Positions 1 through 5,254 of a DNA stretch of 13,714 bases are shown here, in pieces. Where the stretch lies: assembly GCA_900552475.1 (NCBI GenBank), contig USAC01000052.1, forward strand, positions 1 through 13,714. Reading direction: 5' to 3'. Both the position numbers and the translations under genes were made by a program. The notes beneath the pieces are model-generated. The model worked only from the letters and a program-made list of their open reading frames with translations, was not told the origin of the DNA and did no database searches. Within the stretch, counting starts at the first letter, position 1. Every line of letters begins with the position of its first letter. The stretch comes from an uncultured Eubacteriales bacterium. GTDB taxonomy: Bacteria > Bacillota > Clostridia > Oscillospirales > Oscillospiraceae.

Positions 1-818
1 GACCGCAGCGAGTATAACGGTGTCGTCACCGCCGACGCCGACGGGCAGCACAGCGTTGCCGATGTGACGGCACTCTGCCGCGCCATGCGCGACGAGACGG
101 GGCTCTGGCTCGGCGTGCGGGATTTCTCGCTCGACCATGTCCCGGCCAAGAGCCGTTTCGGCAATAAGCTGACCCGCTCGATCTTCCGCATCTTCTACCA
201 TGTCACTATCTCCGACACACAGACGGGACTGCGCGGCTATCCGAACTGTATGACCGAGCGGCTGCTCGGCTGCCCTGGCAGCCGCTACGAATACGAGACG
301 AAGATGCTCATTCTCTGCGCCGAGGAGCATATTCCTATGAGGTGCCAATCGAGACGATCTACCTCAACGACAACGCCAGCTCGCACTTCAACCCCATCAA
401 GGACTCCTACCGGATCTACCGGCTGTTCTTCGGGACGTTTGTGAAGTTCCTGCTCTCATCGGTCAGCTCGGCGCTCATCGACCTGCTGCTGTTTAACCTG
501 CTGATCCACCACGTGTTCGGCGTCGACACGACGCACATCTTCCTCGCCACGGCCATCGCCCGCGTTTGCTCGTCGATTTACAATTTCCTGATGAATCAGA
601 AGGTCGTCTTTGCCAGCCGCGGCGGCACCGGCGCGGCGCGGATGAAGTAGTACGCGCTCGCCGCCGTGCAGATGCTCTGCTCGGCGGGGCTTGTCTCCCT
701 GCTGACGCACCTCCTGCCGCACACGCCCACGCTCAACAAGCTCATCGTCGATACGCTGCTCTTCTTCTGCAGCTACGCAATCCAGAAGCGGTTCATTTTC
801 CGGAACAAGCAGAATTAA
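1..818 (+). pseudogene. Glycosyltransferase family 2 / GtrA-like fusion, 5'-truncated by the window and disrupted
   Basis: The frame starting at base 1 encodes the end of a dolichyl-phosphate-mannose-synthase-like GT2 domain: DADGQH (residues 12-17 of the visible part) is the nucleotide-sugar/metal motif, and the RDF...PAKSRFGN and DTQTGLR segments are typical of this family. The C-terminal half is a GtrA-like membrane domain with several hydrophobic segments, ending at TAA 816-818. Such fusions are thought to transfer sugars to a lipid carrier and move them across the membrane. Two lesions interrupt it. Near 334-336 the reading frame shifts: restoring one base after CC would give ...HIP-YEVPIETIYL. 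At 648-650 an in-frame TAG follows the lysine at 645-647, and GtrA-like sequence continues beyond it. The downstream piece could only restart at GTG 342, with no clear ribosome binding site. Family assignment is good; pseudogene status assumes both lesions are real and not assembly errors. Confidence 0.8.
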
Positions 819-877
819 CAGGAAATGCTCCCGGATTTTTCCGGGTTGGTCGTAAAACGATTCATAGCAATATGCCA

Positions 878-1017
878 TGCCTTGGCTCTCCCTTCGGGAG
901 AGCTGTCACCGCAGGTGACTGAGAGGGTCTTGCAGCTTTTCGAGAACTTGCAGCATTTCCCCTCTCCGACCTCGCTGCGCTCGGCCACCTCTCCCAGAGG
1001 GAGAGGCGAGGGATGCT
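878..1017. repeat. Palindromic intergenic repeat element with inverted halves
   Basis: This stretch has no credible gene. It contains perfect hairpins at 885-892/896-903 (GCTCTCCC with loop TTC), 905-910/914-919 (GTCACC with loop GCA) and 988-995/999-1006 (CCTCTCCC with loop AGA). The left half and the reverse complement of the right half line up: each starts with a CTCTCCC hairpin and ends in GAGAGGG, so the whole is an imperfect large inverted repeat. An 8-base direct repeat CTTGCAGC (929-936, 947-954) sits in the centre. The pattern resembles short palindromic elements I recall as abundant in Ruminococcaceae-type genomes; that identity is from memory and unverified. It may be a MITE-like or REP-like mobile repeat. 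Confidence 0.65.
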
Positions 1018-1053
1018 TGGGAAGTATGCATTTCATCTAAGCAAATGAACCAA

Positions 1054-1089
1054 AAACAGGCACAGCGGATGATTTCGCTGTGCCTGTTT
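1054..1089. terminator. 14-bp perfect hairpin, possible terminator
   Basis: Arms 1054-1067 and 1076-1089 are perfect inverted repeats with an 8-base loop. Read on the minus strand the stem runs into TTTTTGG, the usual intrinsic-terminator layout. Read on the plus strand it is followed only by TTTACC. It lies after the broken GT2-GtrA gene and before the AraC promoter, so it may insulate the regulator, although the better U-tract faces the opposite way and no minus-strand gene ends here. Confidence 0.45.
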
Positions 1090-1133
1090 ACCGTCTCATG
1101 CGGCCCGTCCATTTTCCCCGGGAGCATTTTTTA

Positions 1134-1163
1134 TTGCCCGCTCCGCGCAGTTTATGCTATAAT
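1134..1163 (+). promoter_or_regulatory. Sigma-A promoter of the AraC-family gene
   Basis: The -35 is TTGCCC (1134-1139) and the -10 a perfect TATAAT (1158-1163), with an 18-base spacer and an extended TGC just before the -10. It ends 30 bases before the ATG at 1194, which has AGGAGGTG at 1181-1188. Confidence 0.75.
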
Positions 1164-1193
1164 AGATCCACCGACTATGCAGGAGGTGCTTTC

Positions 1194-2027
1194 ATGGAGC
1201 CACAGCAATACGAACAGCGGGGGTATCTGCGGGAGGATTTCCGCCTCTTCCACCTCGCCGACAGCGATCGGCCGGAGATTGCCTACCACTACCTCACGTT
1301 TCACAAGATCATCCTCCTGCTCGCGGGGCGAGCGGGGTACTGCGTCGAGGGCGAGCGGTACGAGCTCGCGCCGGGTGACCTCGTCGTGATCGGCCGCGGC
1401 AGCATCCACCGCCCGGAGCTGCGGCAGGGCGACTTCTACGAGCGGATGATCCTCTACATCTCGCCCGAATTTCTCGAGAAAAACAGCACGCCGGACTGCG
1501 ATCTCGCCGCGTGCTTCCAGCAGGCGCAGAGCCGGTTTCAGTACGTCTACCGCACAGGCGCGGACGACGAGATCAGCCCCCTGCTCACCGCGCTGGAGCA
1601 GGCCGGGCGCTCGGAGGAATTCGGCGCGGCGCTGCTGCAACGGGCCGTCGCGGTGCAGCTGCTCGTCCAGCTCAACCGCACGGTGCTCGCGCGCCACGCC
1701 ATCCCCGCCGCCGCGGGCGACAGCAAGATCGTCGCCATTCTGCAGTATCTGAACCTCCACCTGACCGAGCCGATCACCATCGACGAGCTGGCCGGGCGGT
1801 TCTATCTCAGCAAGTACCACATGATGCGCCGCTTCCGCCAGGAGACGGGCTACACCATCCACCACTACCTGATGGAAAAGCGGCTCATGCTCGCCCAGCA
1901 GCTGCTGCGCACCGGCGCGCCGCTCGCGCAGGTCTGCTTCGATGTGGGGTATCAGGACTACTCCACCTTCTCCCGCGCGTACAAAAACCACTTTGGCCGC
2001 GCCCCGTCGGCAGATACGCAGCGCTAA
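1194..2027 (+). CDS. AraC family transcriptional regulator with N-terminal cupin-like sensor domain
   Basis: A 277-aa DNA-binding regulator. The N-terminal part (about 30-100) looks like an AraC-type cupin ligand pocket, with the characteristic APGDLVVI turn at 59-66 followed by a histidine at 72. The C-terminal part (about 177-275) is the two helix-turn-helix AraC domain, including ITIDELAGRFYLSKYHMMRRF and the signature segment VCFDVGYQDYSTFSRAYKNHF (about 247-267). Start ATG 1194 was chosen over the upstream in-frame start at 1080 because AGGAGGTG lies five bases before it and the promoter lies at 1134-1163. These regulators usually sense a small molecule and act on nearby genes, so the symporter 140 bases downstream on the same strand is the obvious candidate target. 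The effector cannot be read from the sequence. Confidence 0.93.
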   Translation: MEPQQYEQRGYLREDFRLFHLADSDRPEIAYHYLTFHKIILLLAGRAGYCVEGERYELAPGDLVVIGRGSIHRPELRQGDFYERMILYISPEFLEKNSTPDCDLAACFQQAQSRFQYVYRTGADDEISPLLTALEQAGRSEEFGAALLQRAVAVQLLVQLNRTVLARHAIPAAAGDSKIVAILQYLNLHLTEPITIDELAGRFYLSKYHMMRRFRQETGYTIHHYLMEKRLMLAQQLLRTGAPLAQVCFDVGYQDYSTFSRAYKNHFGRAPSADTQR

Positions 2028-2063
2028 GAGCATTTTTTGCAAAAAGTTGAGCACCCAGTGCGG

Positions 2064-2091
2064 TTTACTTCTGAAAATCATGCCATATAAT
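2064..2091 (+). promoter_or_regulatory. Probable promoter of the SLC1-type symporter gene
   Basis: TTTACT (2064-2069) and a perfect TATAAT (2086-2091) are separated by 16 bases. The predicted leader is about 70 bases and holds a small CCCGC/GCGGG hairpin (2106-2118). The weak -35 would suit a promoter activated by the adjacent AraC-type regulator, but no operator is identifiable by eye. Confidence 0.6.
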
Positions 2092-2167
2092 AGGACACAT
2101 AAACTCCCGCACGGCGGGCAATCATCGTTCCTGCGCCGGAGAGGTGCATCGGAAGAGAGGAGATCAC

Positions 2168-3415
2168 ATGAAATTTCTGAAAAACAACTGGTTTATCGTC
2201 TGCATGCTGACGGGTATCGTGCTTGGCTGCATCGTGGGCGGTATCTGGCCCGCTTTCGGCCTGAAAATTGAGTTCCTCGGAACCCTCTTTGTCAATATGA
2301 TGTTCTGCGTCGTGGTGCCGATGGTGTTCTGCTCCATTAGCTCCGCTATCGCCAACATGAAGAACATGAAGCGCGCCGGTAAGATCATGGGTACCACGAT
2401 CGCGACGTTCCTTGTCACCGCCGCCATCTCGGGCGTACTGATGTACATCGTCTGCCGCATCTTCCCGCTCGTCAGCGGCCAGTACACCGTCAGCGAGGGT
2501 GAGGTCGGCGACACGCTCGGCTGGCAGGATATGATCGTCAACTTCTTCACCAAGCCCGACTTTACGGAACTGCTGAGCCGCCGCGCGATTCTGCCCCTGA
2601 TTGTGGCGGCCGTGCTGTTCGGCTTCGGCATCCAGATGGCCGGCGGCCCGGAGACAAAGACCGCCAAGATCCTCGAGGATCTGACGAATTGCATCATGAA
2701 GACCGTCAAGCTCATCACCTACTATGCGCCCATCGGTTTCTTCGGCTTCTTCGCCTACCTCGTCGCGACGTACGGTCCCGAGCTGATCGGCGACTACAGC
2801 CGCACTCTCATCATCTACTATCTGATGAGCTTCGCGTACATGTTCATCTTCTTCCCGATCTACGCCCGCTTCGGCGGAGGCAAGGGCGCGGCGAAGGTCA
2901 TGTTCTCCAAACTCTTCCGCCCGGCGGCGGTGTCGTTCGGCACCTGCTCCTCCGTTGCGACGATCCCCACGAACATGGAGGTCGCTGAGGAGACCGGCAT
3001 CCACAAGGACGTCACGGACATCGTCCTCCCCCTCGGCGCGACGATGCACATGGACGGCTCGTCTATGTCCGCCATCGTGAAGGTCGCGTTCCTGTTCGGC
3101 ATCTTCGGCATGGACTTCTCCACCGGCAAGGCGCTCATCGCCATCATTGTCGCGGTGTTCTCCTCCGTGGCCATGTCCGGTATCCCCGGCGGCGGCGGTA
3201 CGGGTGAGCTCGTCATCTGCACGATCTTCTTCCCCGACCAGCTGGCCGTGGCGTACCCCATCGCGCTGGCTATCGGCAACCTGATTGACCCGCCCGCCAC
3301 CATGGTCAACTCCGCCGGTGACTATGTCGTCTCCTTCATCGTCGCCCGCTTCGTCGACGGTAAGGACTGGCTGCAGAAGCACCTCGCCGCCCAGACCGAC
3401 AGCGCGGCTGAGTAA
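2168..3415 (+). CDS. SLC1/DAACS-family sodium:amino acid or dicarboxylate symporter, atypical binding site
   Basis: A 415-aa inner-membrane secondary transporter of the glutamate-transporter-homologue fold (the GltPh/GltT/SstT superfamily). The family landmarks are in order: serine-rich hairpin 1 (TCSSVATIPTNM, 259-270), the TM7 motif as HMDGSSM (294-300; usually NMDGT), hairpin 2 as SGIPGGG (337-343), and TM8 with D374, T378, N381 and D385. Length and hydrophobic profile fit eight membrane helices plus two re-entrant hairpins. Against GltPh, the TM8 arginine (R397) that holds an acidic side chain is alanine (A377), preceded by two prolines, and the TM7 asparagine (N310) is histidine (H294). 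A neutral amino acid or other non-acidic substrate is therefore more likely than glutamate or aspartate (inference). Start ATG 2168 follows GAGAGGAGA. It has its own promoter and a terminator overlapping the next gene. Confidence 0.93.
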   Translation: MKFLKNNWFIVCMLTGIVLGCIVGGIWPAFGLKIEFLGTLFVNMMFCVVVPMVFCSISSAIANMKNMKRAGKIMGTTIATFLVTAAISGVLMYIVCRIFPLVSGQYTVSEGEVGDTLGWQDMIVNFFTKPDFTELLSRRAILPLIVAAVLFGFGIQMAGGPETKTAKILEDLTNCIMKTVKLITYYAPIGFFGFFAYLVATYGPELIGDYSRTLIIYYLMSFAYMFIFFPIYARFGGGKGAAKVMFSKLFRPAAVSFGTCSSVATIPTNMEVAEETGIHKDVTDIVLPLGATMHMDGSSMSAIVKVAFLFGIFGMDFSTGKALIAIIVAVFSSVAMSGIPGGGGTGELVICTIFFPDQLAVAYPIALAIGNLIDPPATMVNSAGDYVVSFIVARFVDGKDWLQKHLAAQTDSAAE

Positions 3416-3420
3416 CCGAC

Positions 3421-3450
3421 TTGACAATCCCCTCCCCGGTTGGATATAAT
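3421..3450 (+). promoter_or_regulatory. Consensus sigma-A promoter of the LURP-one-like gene
   Basis: A perfect TTGACA (3421-3426) and a perfect TATAAT (3445-3450) are 18 bases apart. The -10 lies in the loop of the terminator hairpin and the predicted start of transcription is near 3457. RNA from this promoter therefore lacks the left arm and leaves the Shine-Dalgarno at 3461-3468 free. Confidence 0.85.
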
Positions 3451-3474
3451 GAACCAACAGAGGAGGGGATTTTT
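3426..3474 (+). terminator. Intrinsic terminator of the symporter gene, overlapping the next gene's promoter and SD
   Basis: Outer arms 3426-3435 (AATCCCCTCC) and 3462-3471 (GGAGGGGATT) pair over 10 bp. After a symmetrical 3x3 internal loop, GTTGG (3439-3443) pairs with CCAAC (3454-3458), leaving a 10-base loop. A T-run (3470-3474) follows the stem. The stem begins 11 bases after the symporter stop codon. The right arm contains the AGGAGGGG that serves the next start codon. Confidence 0.7.
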
Positions 3475-3475
3475 C

Positions 3476-3949
3476 ATGCAGCTCTACTTCAAGCAACGCC
3501 TGTTCAGCTGGTTCGACAGCTATGATATTTACAACGCCGCCGACGGCTCCGTCGCCTTCACCGTGGAGGGCCAGCTTGCGTGGGGGCACTGCCTGCACAT
3601 TCTCGACCCGCAAGGGCGGCACATTGCCACCGTCCAGCAGCGCGTGCTGACGTTCCTGCCGAAGTTCGACCTCTATGTCGGTGAGCGCTGCATCGGCCAG
3701 ATCCGCAAGGAGTTCACCCTCTTCCGCCCATCGTTCGTGCTCGACGGGCTCGGCTGGCAGGTGGAAGGCAGTTTCATGGAGTGGGACTACCGCATCACGG
3801 ACGGCCGCGGCCGCGAGATCGCCGCCATCAGCAAGGAGATTTTCCACCTGACGGACACCTATGTCATCGACGTTCACGACAGCGCCGACGCGCTCGGCGC
3901 GCTGATGGTCGTGCTGGCCATCGACGCGGAGAAGTGCTCGCGGAACTGA
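3476..3949 (+). CDS. LURP-one-related / Tubby C-terminal-like fold protein
   Basis: A 157-aa protein that begins LYFKQRLFSWFDSYDIYN and consists of alternating strands, with VEGQLAWGHCLHILDPQG (30-47), QQRVLTFLPKFDLYVG (54-69) and GLGWQVEGSFMEWDYRITD (91-109). This matches the LURP-one-related family, single-domain 12-strand barrels related to Tubby and phospholipid scramblases. Bacterial members have no established function; membrane or lipid contact is only a suggestion from the fold. There is no signal peptide or membrane helix. ATG 3476 was chosen because AGGAGGGG (3461-3468) precedes it by seven bases and the promoter -10 at 3445-3450 excludes the upstream in-frame ATG at 3440. It appears to be monocistronic. 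Confidence 0.82.
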   Translation: MQLYFKQRLFSWFDSYDIYNAADGSVAFTVEGQLAWGHCLHILDPQGRHIATVQQRVLTFLPKFDLYVGERCIGQIRKEFTLFRPSFVLDGLGWQVEGSFMEWDYRITDGRGREIAAISKEIFHLTDTYVIDVHDSADALGALMVVLAIDAEKCSRN

Positions 3950-3953
3950 ACTG

Positions 3954-4005
3954 TATAGCAGCAAAGGCCTGCCCCGCTTTGGCCGGGCAGGCCTTTGCTG
4001 CTATA
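3954..4005. terminator. 21-bp perfect hairpin after the LURP-one-like gene
   Basis: Arms 3954-3974 and 3985-4005 are perfectly complementary over 21 bp with a 10-base loop (3975-3984), starting four bases after the stop codon. No T-run follows on either side, so it is not a textbook terminator. It could stabilise the 3' end of the mRNA or act as a weak terminator. Confidence 0.5.
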
Positions 4006-4035
4006 TGCGTTGGCAGTGAAAAGTCTCACAGAGTG

Positions 4036-4196
4036 CGCGGCTCGGGGCCGCGAATAAAATGAAATCCGTTTTTTGCGGCGTGTACGCCGCAAAAAACACT
4101 TTGCGCGCAGCGGAGTGTCGCAGGCCAGCAAAGCTGGCCGAGGCGCGGAGCGAAGCGCCCCCCTCCCCCAAAAGGGAAGAGCCCTTTTGGGGGAGG
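4036..4196. repeat. Hairpin-dense palindromic intergenic element
   Basis: This gap has no credible gene. It holds consecutive perfect hairpins: 4036-4041/4047-4052 (CGCGGC), 4068-4081/4084-4097 (14 bp, GTTTTTTGCGGCGT with a 2-base loop), 4123-4129/4133-4139 (GGCCAGC with loop AAA), 4142-4146/4155-4159 (GGCGC), and 4162-4176/4182-4196 (15 bp, CCTCCCCCAAAAGGG with loop AAGAG). The organisation, with GC-rich stems, short loops and a CTCCC-type end, recalls the element at 878-1017, but the sequences differ. It is probably a repeated palindromic element; whether copies occur elsewhere in the genome cannot be seen here. Confidence 0.55.
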
Positions 4197-4198
4197 AT

Positions 4199-4235
4199 AA
4201 AAAAGGTGCTGCGCCACAGGCGCAGCACCTTTTTA
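4199..4235. terminator. Bidirectional intrinsic terminator
   Basis: A 16-bp perfect stem (4200-4215 with 4219-4234) has a 3-base loop. The stem is bounded by A-runs on the left and T-runs on the right, so it ends in a U-tract in both directions. It sits between the convergent LURP-one-like and zinc-ribbon genes, 14 bases from the latter's stop, and can serve both. Confidence 0.88.
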
Positions 4236-4248
4236 TCATTCAAAAGAC

Positions 4249-4527
4249 TCAGCCGTTCTCACGCATCTTCGCGAAGCACTCGCTGCAGTACACGGGGCGG
4301 TCGCTCTTCGGCTCGAAGGGCACCTTCGCCTCGCCGCCGCAGGCAGCGCAGACAGCCGTGAAGTACTCACGGGGACCGCGGGCGGCGTTCTTGCGTGCAT
4401 CGCGGCAGGACTTGCAGCGCTGGGGCTCGTTCTGGAAGCCGCGCTCAGCATAGAACTCCTGCTCACCGGCGGTGAACACGAACTCCTTGCCACACTCTTT
4501 GCACACCAAAGTCTTATCTTCGTACAT
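4249..4527 (-). CDS. Small zinc-ribbon protein, CxxC-x17-CxxC type
   Basis: A 92-aa protein with four CxxC pairs: C9/C12, C38/C41, C60/C63 and C81/C84. The last two are separated by exactly 17 residues, the signature of the CxxC-x17-CxxC domain. The N-terminal half, KTLVCKECGKEFVFTAGEQEFYAE, matches the short zinc-ribbon domain that often accompanies it in Clostridia. Two structural zinc sites are likely and a nucleic-acid or protein-binding role is plausible, but the family has no defined function. ATG 4527 has GAGAGGG about eight bases upstream. It starts 35 bases after the sigma-factor stop on the same strand, so the two are probably co-transcribed and end at the terminator 4199-4235. Confidence 0.88.
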   Translation of the reverse strand: MYEDKTLVCKECGKEFVFTAGEQEFYAERGFQNEPQRCKSCRDARKNAARGPREYFTAVCAACGGEAKVPFEPKSDRPVYCSECFAKMRENG

Positions 4528-4562
4528 GATTTTACCCTCTCTTTGAGAAAAATATATTGCGT

Positions 4563-5186
4563 TCAGCTCTTGCTGATGTCGCCGGATGATAGCTGCCGCG
4601 CGATTTTGCGGCGAATACGCTGTACAGCGTTGTCTACCGATTTGGGGGACTTACCCACGGTTTCTGAAATTTCACGGCATGTCAGGCCGTCCAAATAGAA
4701 CCCTAAAACTTTGACCTCGAACTCAGATAACAACTTGTGGGCACTGTCCAGCAAATTGGCAGTCTTTTCTCTGTCAATCAGCAAGACCTCGGGATCAACC
4801 TGTGCGAAAGCGGTATTGGCGTCAAAGAATGCAGGATGCAGGGGAACGGATTGGTTGAGCGGCGAATGCTTCCCGGCGGAGGCGGCGCGCAGCGCCGTGC
4901 ATAGCCGGTTGCGGATGCAGGTATCGGCAAAGGTGCGGAAGGCCGCGTCGCGCCCGGGGTCATACTCCCGGATCGCCTTGAGCAAACCCAGCATCCCCTC
5001 CTGCAGCAGATCCTCACTGTCGCCCCCGGCGAGGAAATACGGCCGCGCGCAGCTGCGCACAAGGCGGTAGTACCGGTGGGCGAGGATCTCCTCGGCCGCG
5101 CGGCTGCCGGAAGCGGCGCAGGCACACAGCTCCTCATCGGAGCGGGACTGCAGTTGGGTGTACCCCATCGCTTTGTCATTCACCAT
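4563..5186 (-). CDS. Sigma-70 family factor of the SigH (Spo0H) type
   Basis: A 207-aa sigma factor. Region 2 is clear at about 17-100 (YFLAGGDSEDLLQEGMLGL, 50-68, then KAIREYDPGRDAAFRTFADTCIRNRL), followed by KHSPLNQSVPL (106-116) as in SigH. Region 4 at about 150-200 has the helix-turn-helix LDGLTCREISETVGKSPKSVDNAVQRIRRKI. Region 3 is short, and the length is close to that of SigH (about 218 aa). SigH directs early sporulation or competence genes in spore formers; that role here is inferred. The consensus promoter at 5192-5221 puts the transcript start within a base or two of ATG 5186, so translation may be leaderless. Alternatively it begins at the in-frame ATG 5168 (residue 7), which has GGTGA 11 bases ahead. 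The 3' half is clearly less GC-rich than the 5' half. Confidence 0.88.
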   Translation of the reverse strand: MVNDKAMGYTQLQSRSDEELCACAASGSRAAEEILAHRYYRLVRSCARPYFLAGGDSEDLLQEGMLGLLKAIREYDPGRDAAFRTFADTCIRNRLCTALRAASAGKHSPLNQSVPLHPAFFDANTAFAQVDPEVLLIDREKTANLLDSAHKLLSEFEVKVLGFYLDGLTCREISETVGKSPKSVDNAVQRIRRKIARQLSSGDISKS

Positions 5187-5191
5187 GATGT

Positions 5192-5221
5192 ATTATACCT
5201 TTTCAATAAATAACTTGTCAA
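5192..5221 (-). promoter_or_regulatory. Consensus sigma-A promoter of the SigH-type gene
   Basis: On the minus strand TTGACA (5221-5216) and TATAAT (5197-5192) are both perfect, with an 18-base spacer. The expected transcript start (5184-5186) coincides with the annotated ATG, leaving essentially no leader. It lies between the end of glmM (5255) and the sigma gene, making the latter independently expressed. Confidence 0.85.
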
Positions 5222-5254
5222 GCAATTCGCGAAAGTTTGGAAGTTCTGTTCTTT

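Noticed and set aside
815..1127. Several short open frames on both strands in the gap after the GT2-GtrA gene
   Set aside because: They are formed by the palindromic repeat and have no ribosome binding sites or protein-like composition.
2098..2167. Riboswitch in the symporter leader
   Set aside because: The leader is about 70 bases with one small CCCGC/GCGGG hairpin and none of the conserved cores I know.
2078..3964. 628-aa open frame on the minus strand opposite the symporter
   Set aside because: It is the complement of two well-supported genes, has no recognisable domain and arises from high GC at third positions. The same applies to the long frames opposite glmM (5237-6823), ruvB/ruvA (6699-8456) and glmS (12184-13686).
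4001..4453. Short open frames in the hairpin-rich gap and opposite the zinc-ribbon gene
   Set aside because: They translate hairpin arms and the complement of a clear CxxC protein.
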